The notes under the pieces are model-generated. The model had not been told where the DNA came from. It was given only the letters and a program-made list of their open reading frames with translations, and did not search any database. The position numbers and the translations under genes were made by a program. Below are positions 9,947 through 21,797 of a stretch of 64,000 bases of DNA, one piece after another (the first letter of the stretch is position 1; the number at the start of each line of letters is the position of its first letter). Origin of the DNA: Citrus sinensis (taxonomy: Eukaryota; Streptophyta; Magnoliopsida; Sapindales; Rutaceae); contig NC_068564.1 of assembly GCF_022201045.2 (NCBI RefSeq), positions 31,153,001-31,217,000 of the forward strand. The letters run 5' to 3'.

Positions 9947-12217
9947 CTACCGATCTTTGAGTTCCTGCTCGAACAGAAGCAACTTTTCACGAACAGGCTG
10001 CAAAAACATCTTTAAATCCTGGCTGATCTGCAGCTTATCTTCTTTTGAAAGATCTTTTTCTTCACTAATCCGCACTTGCATCTACATTGTTAAATAAGTA
10101 CCAAAATTAGCTTTATTATGGCAACTGGCAAGGAAAAACAAGCCTGTATACAAGCCACCTAAATACTTGATTGTATTTTAAGAGTTTTTGAAGCCAACAT
10201 AAAAAAGTTCAAACCTCCAGATAAAAGAACATGGCCGTAATAACTCCTGAACGAGGAACATTACATATATCCAAGAAAAACTCCATAAAATTTGAACTAC
10301 TAAGAACTTATTATAAATTCATAAAATTTGAAAACTACTCAGAACTTATTATAATTTCATAAGAGCCCCAAGCGCTTCTATTAAAAATTCAGAGCAACTG
10401 TGTTTTTTCTTTTTTTCATTTTTTTTTTTTTGAGAAAAGAACAATCATGTTAAAGTTGTTAAAGTATTAGATTTTAATCTGATCTGAAGAATCCGTCAAG
10501 AAGGTAAGGTTTTCAATGTTAAATTAACTAGATCTCTCATGTTTCTCTTTTATCCAACGCAGTAAAAATCAATAGATGCAGTTTACCTGCAAGTCATCGA
10601 GCTCTCCAAATGAGAATTCAGGGATATCTATATGGCCTTTCACCATCTTTTTCTCCTCTCTGATATTCCACTCCCCTGATTTCAATGTACATTCCATTTA
10701 AATCAACATGAAACATACACACTTGAAAAACAGGGAAAGAAACAATTATACAGGCAAGTTTACCTCTAACTTTCAATGTCAACTCATAATTGTAGCCAAC
10801 CCGTTTCTTGTTTCGCACAGTCACCAAGAAAGCCTGTTCCCCCAACCAAGCACACATTCAGTAAACAGAACACACATCTAAAATATAAAGTCACCAATCA
10901 TAAAAAGGGCGAAAAGCTGTGAGAATCAGAAATCTCAAATTGTCAGTTACGTGCTAGAGGAACTCACATCGCCTACACAATTTGGCACTTCTGTTATTTC
11001 GGCCTTGCCGCCAGAAAACTCCACAGAGCCCACTGATGTAAGCAGCTCCTGAAGAATAAAAAGCAACAAAGAAAAATTGCAATAACAAACAGAGACAAAC
11101 ACAAAATAGCCTACAGCAGTTACATCTATATAAGATAAGATTTAAGGTTAAAAAATGAGAATTGCTTTCCCCAGTGCTTGACTGAACAATATGTTCAAAT
11201 GTAGCTTTAGTAGTTAGAACAGAAAATGCTTACTAGCTTGTTACACACGGACCTTAATCCTATCGCTTGCCCACTTATTAAGGCTTTTCTCCTCCCAGGT
11301 TCCAGCCTACACAAAATCCAACCATACAGCCAAAAAATAAGCAACCAATTTATATATCCTGACCAAAATCTCATTTGATAATTAGCAAATCAAAAATCGA
11401 CCAACATTACTGGAAAAGTTCACCCCGATAAAGATTGAAGATAGCCTAAAAATCTCTAATTGGTAATGCATAAGAATTACCTACATAATGTCTAGCATTC
11501 ATTTTTTTATTAAAAAGGTAAGTTTAAATAATAATTTATTGTTCCAATCCTCCACAAAACTAATCGGATGATTAAACATTACATAGCAAGAGTATCTATT
11601 TACTTCAACACACACATATACACACAGAATATAGTTCCAACATATATTACATAATTGCACCACAACCTTCGCCTGCAAAGATACTCTCAGTATCATACAT
11701 AAAACTCACATCAATTCTTGTCTAACGTGCTACTAAGTAGTAAGCATAAGATAGGATACCACCATATATAATAATAAAAATTCATGGTTGATAATTAATA
11801 TTGTATTTTCTGTTGCCAAGAACTAAGTCTCCATAGTTGCAACGCAACAAACAGACATCTACATATAATACTTGCAACAAATTATGAGCTTGTGTACGTA
11901 ACTTTACAAATTTATCCCCAGAGATTAGATACTTCCACAGTGGATTCTTATCTTAATGTTGGATCTAACTGAAATAAAAGCCAATTATTCAGCGAATTAA
12001 AAGATTAAAAAAAAAAAGGTACCCGATTCCAGACGGAGCCAAGAGTGGTGGGCTGAGATTTGTTCGATAAAATGTCGTCAGGAGAAAGCTTTTTGGGAAC
12101 AGGCAACGGCGCAGCGTCGGCGGTGGCTTCCCGCACCCAATACGTGTACGAAGCTCCTTGTTGTTCTTGCTTCTCCGACACCGCCGACACAACTCCTCCG
12201 CCATTCTCCATCTCCAT
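9947..12217 (-). CDS. Activator of Hsp90 ATPase homologue (Aha1 N-domain) protein
   Basis: Six exons on the minus strand, read from the start: 12217-12023, 11306-11253, 11048-10968, 10833-10764, 10675-10587 and 10081-9947. They join in frame to 207 residues. The protein reads through the SYTYWVRE and GSVWNRAGTWEEKSLNKWA words, then GSVEFSGGKAEI, a VTVRNKKRVGYNYELTLKV strand region, IPEFSFGEL, and a charged C-terminal helix ending in ELKDR. This is the Aha1_N fold, which binds the middle domain of Hsp90 and stimulates its ATPase. The usual C-terminal AHSA1 domain is absent, as in the short plant homologues (Arabidopsis At5g58110 by memory), so this is normal for the plant form and not a truncation. 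The start at 12217 has an alternative Met two codons later. The protein is expected to be cytosolic. Confidence 0.9.
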
Positions 12218-12702
12218 TTAACCAATCAAATTAATTCCTTCAATCGAGTTCAAAGTTAATTAATTTATTAAAATTTGTATTGTTCTGGCGCAAACAGCAG
12301 ATGCAATGTCGATATAATTATGTTGCGGCGGAGACGATGAAGGAGAGAGAGAACTGAAAGAAATTGAAATAGGGATTCAATGCTTTCTTTTTATTCTCTC
12401 CTCTCTCTCGGGAACCTTCGCGCAAATTGCAGAAAACGTGGGCAAAAACGAATTTTTAAATAGGGATCGACGATCAAGTCTCCGCTGGCATTGACCCGCT
12501 TTCTAATGTATTTCATTGGAGTCCCTGCTTTTGAATATGTTTCCAATTGAGGACGTAGTTGATATATATTTTTCATTTTGGTCTCAATCATAATATTTTT
12601 TTTCATTTAAAAATTTGTTAATAGAAATCACTAAAATTAGTTGATAAATTGTGCTGATTATGTACATATAATTGAATATACATATGCTTATCTGAGGATG
12701 TA
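12218..12702. other. Promoter side of Aha1-like gene
   Basis: This region contains the 5' leader and promoter of the minus-strand Aha1-like gene, including a CT/GA-rich stretch near 12385-12410. The segmental duplication shared with 21.8 kb begins at its right edge. Confidence 0.4.
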
Positions 12703-13433
12703 AATTAAAAATTTGATCAATAACATAATTACACATATTACGTCCTTAAGATGCCAAGTAATTTTTAAATAATTTTATTTAGTTAGCCACCTAAATATGA
12801 ATTTTGAGAAAGATAAAGAATAAAAAATTAATATGGATAAAAACCATTTCTCTATTTTTTTTAGAAGAAAACAATAAATTACACATCAAGTTATTTTATT
12901 AATAACCTAATTTATTTTTATCCTTTTATAGTTTTATGACGGTTATTTCAATGATTTTATTAATGAAATCTTTACTAAATTTGATGGCATGGAGTCATGG
13001 ACTTTCATGGAAAATGTGGATTAAGCTCTTATTCGTGATTTTGCTAAAAAGTAGGAACCTAGCCAGCAGAGTAACTGATGGATCTTCCAGAACCTTCTCT
13101 CCGTCAACATTATTATTATTATTATTATTGTTTTTGTTTTTGGATTTGTGACAATTTGGTCCAAAACAAAAACGGATATGGCCGAGACAAGGGTAAGGAT
13201 GGCAAATATTCAATTATGAATGTATAATATCCATCCAAACACAAATTCATAATTATCCATAGCGGATATATTTATATCCATATCCATATTCAGTATTTAA
13301 TATTGGACATGGATATGGATTTTATTCATATAACTATAGAGATCCATGGATATTTTATTTTTATTAATAAAAATAATAATATAAAATAGTTAAAATTCTA
13401 ATATTAAATTTGGTTATTAAACTATTTATATTA

Positions 13434-13435
<2 letters not shown>

Positions 13436-13487
<52 letters not shown>
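13436..13487. repeat. (AT)n microsatellite inside the hAT element
   Basis: About 25 uninterrupted AT dinucleotides. This tract is likely to vary in length between individuals and lies inside the hAT insertion. Confidence 0.95.
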
Positions 13488-13490
<3 letters not shown>

Positions 13491-13493
13491 AAA

Positions 13494-13681
13494 TGGCGGT
13501 CCGGTGGTCGGTGGCGGCGGTCCGGCAAATTCCGGCGGAGGTCTGGCAACATTCCCCCGGAGGTTCGGCAACATTCCGGCTATGTCTGGTGATGGTCCGG
13601 CGACCTTCCGGCGAGGTCTGACGGTAATTCCGGCGATGTCCGATGGTGGTCCGGTGGTAGTCCGGCGACATTCTGGTGGAT
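13494..13681. repeat. GC-rich CCGG-dense core of the hAT element
   Basis: About 190 bp of degenerate short repeats built on CCGG, GGCGGTCCGG and CGGCGAGGTCTG words sit abruptly in DNA that is otherwise over 70% AT. The region is dense in CpG and CCGG sites. It produces chance open frames on both strands, which I do not regard as genes. Confidence 0.7.
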
Positions 13682-15202
13682 GTCCATTTATAATATTAAA
13701 TTAATAAAATAAAATAATAATTATTAATAGTATTAAATAACTTAAAAAATTAAAGGATAATTTTGAAAACTTTAGTTTTTAATATAAGAGGAATTTAAAA
13801 TTTTCACTAGTTAATATAATATTTTTATAATTGTTTGTTTATTATATTTTTTATTTTATAAAATTAAAATTTTTTAAACTTGTGTTAGGTTAAACGGATA
13901 TCCATTGGGTAAAAATAATTATCCATATCCATCTGGATATAATTTTAAAATATCCATTTCAAAATCTAAAAATTTTTGAATGGATATTGTAGATATCCAT
14001 TATGGAGCGATCCAGTTGCCATCCCTAGACAAAGGTAACATTCTTTTGGACTGGAGCTTACGATGATGGATTTATTGTAGAGTGAATCTACTTATGCCCC
14101 TCAAATATCCTCGGAAGACCCCCAGTTTCAGTAAAATCCAATTTGATTCCAAAAATACCCTTTCAATCAACACCTAATTTATGATTTATTTAATTCATTT
14201 ATGATTTTTAAGCCGTTTCCTCACTCTTAAAATTAGTCTTATTTATTTCCATTACAGCATTTTTTTTTAAAAAAAATCTCTTTCTATTGATAAACTTATG
14301 AATGAGAATCATTGATTTGGAAATTGTGATTTAAAAGTAGTTTCAAGTATAATGAAAGAAAAATACAATTAGAAGAAATTGTGTTAAATTTAGGCAAACA
14401 AATCAGATACATGAGAGTCATATCTCTCTACTCAAGTCACATAAATATAACCTATAAAAATAAAAATAAGAGAGAACTAATAAATTACTACGGATTAAAC
14501 AGGTAAAAGAGTGAGTAAAAAAACACATGTATATGCACATGCAACAAAAATAACAGTAAAATTATGCAGTCCTAATTTTTTAATATAACGATCCCACTAA
14601 AAAAGGCATATGATCCGGTACGATGAGTTGGTAAATGACTGGGTTGGGACGATGAGTTAGGACTGGCGAATAAGAAGATTTGGTACACAAAACTATCGAG
14701 TTTGCTTGTAAAGTATATATACTTCACAAACGAGTTATTTGATTACTATTCCGTCAAAAAAAATTTGAGCGAAATATCATTACTAATTACCACATTGCCG
14801 ATGACTTATGTCATCTCATCATGCGAACTGGTGACGAACTCCGGCGAAGTTGGTGTCATTTTCTGCACGTTTGAAAGAGGAGGAGGTGGGAACCACGGGG
14901 GTCCTAGTGGTACAGCTTTCACTAGGACAGCACTGGGTTTCACTGGGACCTACTTCTCAGCTGTGTGAGAGGGCGTAGCTTACGTGAAACGTAAGTTAGG
15001 CAAACCCTCTTAATTTTCTTTCCAACCCTCTTGATCGTAGCACGAGTGACCCAAACCTTTCCACGTGTCACTTTCTGGTTGATCGATTCATGCTCTCGCC
15101 CGCCCGCTTGCCCAACGCCTGAAGAGCATTCAATTATTCGTTGGCCGCCTTCGGACAATGATTGCGATTTGCGAGGACTCCCATTTCCACATCCACCTCT
15201 GT

Positions 15203-15304
15203 ACGACAAGTCGGTCTAGCTTCCTACCAGTATTTTGTGATGGTTATTTGACCGCTCCGTGCTCTGTAGTCAGTGCTCACTCTTTCAGGTGAAGCCAGTA
15301 AAGG
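15203..15304 (+). promoter_or_regulatory. Probable non-coding first exon (5' leader) of transporter A
   Basis: The segment from the ACGACAAGTCGGT word (15203-15215) to CCAGTAAAG|GTAATTTC near 15304 is conserved in copy C (23710-23814), and its beginning is also found before the degenerate copy B (20242-20254). It ends in a good splice donor. Because the coding ATG at 16124 directly follows a TTTAG acceptor, I infer a 5' untranslated exon joined by an ~820-bp leader intron to the first coding exon. The exact transcription start is not visible. Confidence 0.5.
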
Positions 15305-16123
15305 TAATTTCTTGTTTTTCGTATTTTCATTGTTCTTTTTGTGATCATATAGAGAATTTTGATCATTTGGCTTGCACCTGTTTTCTAAAGAAAGGTGATG
15401 CATTTGTGTTCCCACAATTACTGCATTTTGTTGTTAGTTGATAAGCAATTCTTGCGAAGCTACTTCAGAACTATTTAATTTAAGCTGCGCATACATGCTT
15501 TTGAATATCCAGAAACTTGCCTGAATTCACTTTGGTATGGGACATACTTGTGCAAATGTTTTATCAAACTTCCCAAAAGTGCTTTCCCTGAAGTTGTTGT
15601 TGCAGCAAACAAAAAGAAAAGCTGCTTGCTGGTGTACTGAATGAATTTTGACTTCATATTGACAATTTATTTTTCTCTGCCTCACCGTCTCCTGGAACCT
15701 AACATACACCCTCAAGTGGATTTTTTTATTTTTTTTGACTTTTTATTTTTAAACAAAGAATTATAGAATTAAAATATGTGAAGTACACATAAGGATGTTA
15801 TATGTATTTTTAAAAAAAAAAAAATTGACTTCAAGTTTATGTCACTTAGAACACATTTCAACATTTGATTAGTTTACTGTGTAAACCTTCATCCAATTGA
15901 GCAGAAAACAAGTTTCTTTGACTGAAACGTATAAATTCACTGGTCCAACTATGCATAAGGATATGAAATTCTCTCTCGTTATTTGTTACGATTATTTGTG
16001 CCATTGCTGTTGTCTCTCTGTTGGCAAGAGTAGTCATTATTTATGCAAATATAGTCTGCAGTGGACTAATAATTTTGATGGATATGTTTATGGACAACAA
16101 TATCTTTCAATTTGGTTCTTTAG

Positions 16124-19100
16124 ATGGGAGATGAACGTCCTGTGTACACGCTGGATGAAGCACTTTCTGCTCTGAGGTTTGGCAAGTACCAAGCTCTAGT
16201 GCTAGCATATGCTGGACTTGGTTGGGTTTCAGAGGCAATGGAGATTATGATTCTCTCTTTTGTTGGACCAGCAGTCAAATCAAAGTGGAAACTAACCTCA
16301 AGCGAAGAGAGCCTGCTAACCACTGTCGTTTTCGCTGGGATGCTGCTTGGAGCTTATTCTTGGGGAATCATTTCTGATAATTATGGGAGGAGGTAGGTTA
16401 TTGCTTGTTAATTCAGACATCGAACGTATAGTTGCTACGTTGCTAGAATAGCTTCTTCCCTTGCAGATGGCATATTATTATTCTTTTAGCCTATATCTTC
16501 ATCTGCTCACAGGAGGATTTGTATTTAAAAGATTTCATTTTGATTCTTATACTTCTAGAGATCACTTGGGAGTTTCATCATGTGCTTTCTCTACAATTTG
16601 GATTTGCCTTCTGGATGTTTCTCACTATTTCAACTTAGAAATGTACATATTAAATTTCAAATATGTTTAATATCTTTCTCCCTTTTTATTGTAACCTAAA
16701 CTGTTTTTGCAACTCAGCTGAGCCCTTGATGCCTGTTTTACCTTAACAGATTCAATCATTCAATTTTTAACTCGCCCACTCAAACTTCAACATGTAGGCA
16801 CACAGAGGCAATTACGGCGTCACAAATATCTATGCAGAAAGAATAAAGTGTTTATTTAGTGTTACAAATTTTCTAAATTAGCAGAGGGAGGTTGGAAATT
16901 CTAAAAAAGTTTAGCACCCTTTCTAAGCCGTTGAATTTCCTTTAATTTATCAATTTCCGGTTTTTCCAACCAGTTCAGTGGTCTTCCTAAAATGTCACTA
17001 CAATTAGGGCGTCACAAATATCTATAAGGAATATCTCTGTCACCACATTCTTTTCTTTCTGTTCCACTCATTGCATACTACTCGTGAATTGCCATAGGCA
17101 GAAATGTTTTTATATTTTCAAGTCATAGGCATCATGGATTATAAAGCGCAAATCATTTTTATGTTTCTTGACTGTTATATGTGCTGCAAGAAGCTTTTCG
17201 CTTGGTGCAGCTCAAATATTAGTCTGTTCAACTTTGCTTTCCACCAGGCTTTTAAGGTTCTGTTTATTTCAGTACATCAGTTCACCTTTTTTCCCTGATA
17301 TGCTTAAGTAAATCACAAAGATGCACTTATCCATCAAATGTTAGGCCATTCTACTTAAGAATTTATTCATAAATATAAAGTCTTTGGTTGAAACTCGATG
17401 TTTTATAAGTACTTTTTTCTAGTTTTATTAAATGCTGACTAGTGTCTGCTCTCTCCAGAAAGAGTTTTCTCAGCATAGCTATGGTAACTAGTATGGCTGG
17501 ACTATTAAGTTCTTTCTCGCCAAATTATGTATCATTGGTGATATTTCGTTGTTTCGTTGGTGTTGGTTTGGGGGGAGTACCTGTATTCTTAGCCTATTTT
17601 CTGGAGTTCGTTCCTGTTTCACATAGAGGCACGTGGATGGTAGCCCTCTCAGCTTTCTGGACAGCTGGAACAATTTTTGAGGCTTCGCTTGCCTGGGTAT
17701 GTATAATTTCCTAACTTCTACTGTCATTATCCAAATAACTCTTAGATTATATTTCTTTTACTTCCTAGAAACAGTCCCGTTTTTACCTTGTGGCATGGTG
17801 ATGATGTAGGAAAGGAAATAAAAGAAAAGAAAGAGAGAGTGGGAGAAAAGAATTACAAAGGGAAGAAGAAGAACAAAGAGAATTAAGAGATGAAACAAGA
17901 TTTCAGTGGATTAATAATCACTAAAAACTAATCCTCTATTTATGGTAGTCCAAACCTAATCTGAAGGGAATCTACTCCTGTTGGCAGAGGAACACCAAGT
18001 TTCCAAAATGAAAATAATTCCTAAACTAATTAGTATCTAAAACTTCATAACGTGTTCGATATCACTTGAAGCTTAACAGTCTTCCAGAGAAGATTGAGGT
18101 ATCTTTAGGTAATAGTTTCCTCATAAAATTTTACAAGTATTGTGCATTGGTAAGCTCTCCCAGCTGGTTTTGCCCGTTCTTCATTATTCAAAATCTTTTG
18201 GCATCGTTCCAGAAAAGATATTGTACCTTTAAAAGTTTATGATATTCGGAAAAATGGACGTTTATCTTCAACTGATGTCTGAACCAAATAACTAATCATG
18301 CTTTTCTATTTTTATTCTTCTTAAGCGATAACTGGTATGCTGGTGACAGGAGGCTCTGAGGCTCCGTAAAATTTAAAAATTCTTTCATTTGCAGGTTGTC
18401 ATGACAAGACTGAATTGGAGGTGGCTACTTGCATTTTCCTCTGTACCATCATTTGCTCTGCTTCTCTTTTATGGTCTAGCACCTGAGTCACCCCGGTATT
18501 TGTGTGCGAAAGCTAGAACAGCTGATGCACATAGAATTCTCGAGAAGATGGCTTTTGTCAACCAAACAAAACTCCCACCCGGCATTCTTGTTTCTGATAA
18601 AGCAATTAAAGAGAACGAAGAATCAAATTTATTGCGAGATACACATATGCTCTCAATTACAAGAAAGATCACCGAGAAGTTAAAGTCTGGCTTCTCATCA
18701 TTTTTTATGCTTTTCTCAAGAAAATTAATTCGGACAACTCTTCTCCTATGGGTGTTATTCTTTGCAAATGTTTTCTCATATTATGGCGCTGTCTTGTTGA
18801 CCTCTAAGCTAAGCAGTGGAGACAGTAAATGCGGCTCAAAGGTCTTGCATGTGGACAAGTCGAAAGATAATAGCCTGTATGTCGATGTGTTTATCGCTAG
18901 TTTGGCAGGTACTGTATGACTTCCGTTGACCGTCATGTACTCTATATTTTGAAATATATTCTTCTCTTTTAACACCTTTTATTTTCTTTCATATAGTGTC
19001 ATGGCTTAGTAACATTTGTGTTGATTTTATATTACAGAGCTTCCTGGGCTTATCTTGTCAGCAATAATAGTGGACAAAATTGGCCGCAAGCTTTCCATGG

Positions 19101-19611
19101 TTCTTATGTTTGTCTCAGCTTGCATTTTCCTTCTGCCACTGGTCTTCCATCAGTCTGCTGTAGTAACTACGTTGTTACTGTTCGGAGTTCGCATGTGTGT
19201 CACAGGAACCATAACAGTTGCCACAATTTATGCCCCTGAGGTAATCTGATGGAACTTCTCATACCTATCGAAAGAAAATTGTACTAATTAATAGCGCTTG
19301 AGTTCTTGATACGTTATAGTCTTCATTTTTATGATCGTTTACTCTTTCAAGTTTCACAAATATGTTTTTCATCTCAGATATATCCTACGCCCGCGAGGAC
19401 AACTGGGTTTGGTGTTGCAAGTTCTTTGGGAAAAGTTGGAGGCATGGTATGCCCTCTTGTTGCCGTTGGACTTGTAACCAGTTGTCACCTAAGACTTGCG
19501 GTTATTCTGTTTGAGGTTGTATTTGTTCTGGCTATAGCCTCTTCTCTGCTCTTCCCATTTGAAACCATGGGACGGGAACTAAAAGATACTGTGGATGCAA
19601 TTGAATCATAG
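16124..19611 (+). CDS. MFS transporter copy A (NiaP / organic cation-carnitine transporter 7-like)
   Basis: Five coding exons: 16124-16392, 17459-17696, 18395-18908, 19038-19240 and 19378-19611, giving 485 residues with consistent phases. The protein is a 12-helix major facilitator of the SLC22/SV2-like NiaP group. Motif A (SDNYGRRK) lies after helix 2, PESPRYLC after helix 6, and a large cytosolic loop lies between helices 6 and 7. Near the C-terminus the usual PFETKG reads PFETMG. The Arabidopsis relative (AtNiaP, At3g13050 by memory) moves nicotinate and methyl-nicotinate; many databases call such proteins 'organic cation/carnitine transporter 7'. The substrate of this copy is not shown. 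It is the first of seven head-to-tail copies and the near twin of copy C. Membrane location is expected, plasma membrane or organelle undetermined. Confidence 0.92.
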
Positions 19612-20108
19612 TAAGCTTGTTGCTCTGTTTCTTATACTCTCTTGCCAGTGGAAAAAGTACGTCAGTGCACAATACTTCAGCAAACTTTCTTACTTTTCAT
19701 TGAACGCTTATGAATTGGATGCAAATGTTATATAAATTAAGTTTCAAGTGCATTAATTAATTTTCATGTTTGGATCTCTCTCATCAGTCATCATCATCTC
19801 CTTTCATCACTTTCAAATTTTGGGCTCGCAGCCGAATTTCAATAAGGCTTTTAGGCTTCGTATGTTGCTGTTGAAATATACGATACCAAGTGCTATGTGA
19901 AAAAAGAAACTGTACGGTTGGTGAAGGTAGAAAAATGCAAAAATTAATAATAAAAATATCTCGTCTTTAGTTGCCCACAGCAACTAAAATGTTGAGTGGA
20001 CAAAGTATCGTCAAATCCGACGCTTTATATTTAATTAGTTAATGTTCAATCTTGCCATCTAGAGAATACACGTGATCCCCCTGGCCCACGTTCCCATAAT
20101 TCCGAACT

Positions 20109-20561
20109 AAAATATTCAGAATTTTACGCTGCAGGGCTGGTACCCGCGCAGTGGAATTTTCCGAACTCCAGGCACCAAAATCATTATTAACCCGTGAGAT
20201 ATCTTTTTAATCAGGAAGGAACGGCAAAAGGTATTATCCGCACGACAAGTCGGTTTAACTTGGCGTCTTAGGATTTATTATCATACTCCGAGTTTAAACC
20301 TTTATTTCGGGTGAACCCAATATCAAGTTAATATATATCTCTTAGAACACATTTGGTTAATTTGTCAATAATATTGTTGTCTGGACTTTTAGTCCAACTG
20401 ATCAGTTAAAAGAAAAAGGTTTCTTTGACCGAAACATACAAGGATACAAATTTCTTTCCATTGATTTGTAATTTGTTAGTTGTTACAAATTATTTGTGCC
20501 ATTGGCGGTGTTATTGTTGGAGGTGAGAAGTAGCCTCATCGTTTTTAATTGGGTTCAGTAG
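20109..20561. other. Upstream region of pseudogene B
   Basis: The sequence diverges from the duplicated block at about 20,109. It then shows a decayed version of the leader found before copies A and C, including ACGACAAGTCGGT at 20242-20254. No gene is seen. Confidence 0.5.
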
Positions 20562-21797
20562 ATGGGAGATGAAAGCCTTGTGTACACGTTGGATGAAGCA
20601 CTTTCTGCTCTGAGATTTGGCGAACTACATAGCTGTTGTGCTCTCTCGTATGCTGGACTCGGTTGGTTTTCGGAAGCGATGGAGATGATAATTCTCTCTT
20701 TTGTAGGATCAAAATGGGGACTCACGTCAGGCGACTGTTGTTTTTTTTATTGGGATGCTGTTTGTTTCTGTTAATTTCGGGGAGGAAGTAGCCTATTTCG
20801 TCCTTCCGTTTTGCTTTGTTAATTTACTTTTGCTTCTCCCACATTGTAGGCACGCAGAAGCAATTATGCTGTCCGAACTGTCCATGCAGAATAAAGAATT
20901 TATGGATGATTTTAAGCTTTGAATATTAGCACATTCGAACTCTAATCATAGGCTTCACGAATTTAATAAAGTGAAAATCATTTTTCAGTTTCTAGATTAT
21001 TGCTATATGTACTGTACTCTACAAGTGGCTTTCTAAAGAAATAGAAGCCCTTGGTGGTACAAGATATTAGTCATTTCTTTTTTTCTTTACGTCAATCCGC
21101 CTTTTTCTTTCTGATGTTATATTTAAGTAAATCGTGAAGCTGGTCTTATCTATATAATGTCAAGCCATTATGCCAAAGAAACGATTCATAAATATTATGT
21201 CTTTGGTTGAAACTAGACTTCATTTTTACAAGTCATCATGTTGTCTGGTCTGCTCTTTCCAGAAAGAGTATGCTCGGCTTAGCAGTGGTAACTTGTGTGG
21301 CTGGATTGCTGAGTGCTTTCTCACCAAATTATGCATCAATGGTGGTGTATGGTGATATGTCGTTGTTTGGGCAGAGTACACGTATTTTTATTCTATTTTT
21401 CTAGAGTTCGTTCCTGTTTCTTGTTGAGGTGCGTGGATGGTAGTGTGCTCAGCTTACTGGAGTGCTAGAACAATCTTTAAGGCTTCACTTGCCTGGGTAC
21501 GCTTTCTGTCCTGACTTCAAACTCAAAAGTCACTTACATCATGAAGCTTAAGAGTCTGCTTTCTGATAACATATTTCTTTCTTGATAAATTAATACACAA
21601 TTTTACCCAGTATTATGCTGGTGACTGAAGAAGGCCTTGAGGCTTCATAAAATGTCAACATGCCTTCACTTGCACAATGTCATGATAATACTGAATTGGA
21701 GGTGGTTACTTGCACTTTCTGCTGTACCATCATTCGCTCTGCTTCTCTTTTATTATCCATCTCCTGAGTCACCAAGTTATTTATTGGCGAAATGTAG
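20562..21797 (+). pseudogene. Truncated transporter copy B (NiaP-like pseudogene)
   Basis: Remnants of exon 1 (20562-20787), exon 2 (21263-21496) and the first ~120 bp of exon 3 (from about 21679) can be aligned with copies A and C. Exon 1 carries internal deletions and runs into a stop after ~70 codons. Exon 2 has a net 4-bp loss and a frameshift. The exon 3 acceptor CAG has become CAC, and the PESPR motif reads PESPS. The remnant stops in exon 3 where the second segmental-duplication block begins, so exons 4 and 5 are absent. The start ([18 protein letters not shown]) is still close to A and C. A functional product is not expected. Confidence 0.9.

Larger units (their letters stand above)
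13194..14027. mobile_element. Non-autonomous hAT-type DNA transposon
   Basis: The ends are TAAGGATGGCAA and TTGCCATCCCTA, inverted repeats of about 12 bp with the GATGGCA core seen in many plant hAT elements. The flanking 8-mers are GACAAGGG (13186-13193) and GACAAAGG (14028-14035), a target duplication with one mismatch. The paired duplication block at 22.3 kb has the empty site, continuing directly from GGCCGAGACAGG to TTAACATTC. The subterminal regions carry many copies of ATATCCAT in both orientations, which could be transposase-binding repeats. The interior holds an (AT)n tract and a GC-rich core and no transposase. Confidence 0.85.
12703..20108. repeat. Segmental duplication, copy 1 (contains transporter A)
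   Basis: From about 12,703 to 20,108 this block is collinear with 21,798-28,750, including non-coding DNA on both sides of the transporter gene. Matching starts with the TAACATAATTACAC word and ends just after ATTCCGAACT. Block 1 carries a private 834-bp hAT insertion. It lacks a ~340-bp insertion in block 2 near 22.9 kb and ~170 bp present in block 2 near 28.4-28.57 kb. The two transporter proteins differ at roughly 28 of 485 positions by my count. Confidence 0.85.

Noticed and set aside
13410-13704. Overlapping small frames on both strands in the GC-rich block
   Set aside because: They come from CCGG-type repeats and an AT tract inside a transposon and are not protein-like.
15475-15715. 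Antisense frames repeated at 23984-24233
   Set aside because: They are conserved only because the whole block was duplicated; they lie in the leader intron and carry frame differences between copies.
15897-16175. 92-codon plus-strand frame overlapping the start of transporter A, also at 24420-24698
   Set aside because: It reads the leader intron and first exon in another frame; conservation is explained by the duplication.
21207-21404. Open frame in exon 2 region of copy B as a separate small gene
   Set aside because: It is the surviving part of the pseudogene exon and ends at a frameshift.
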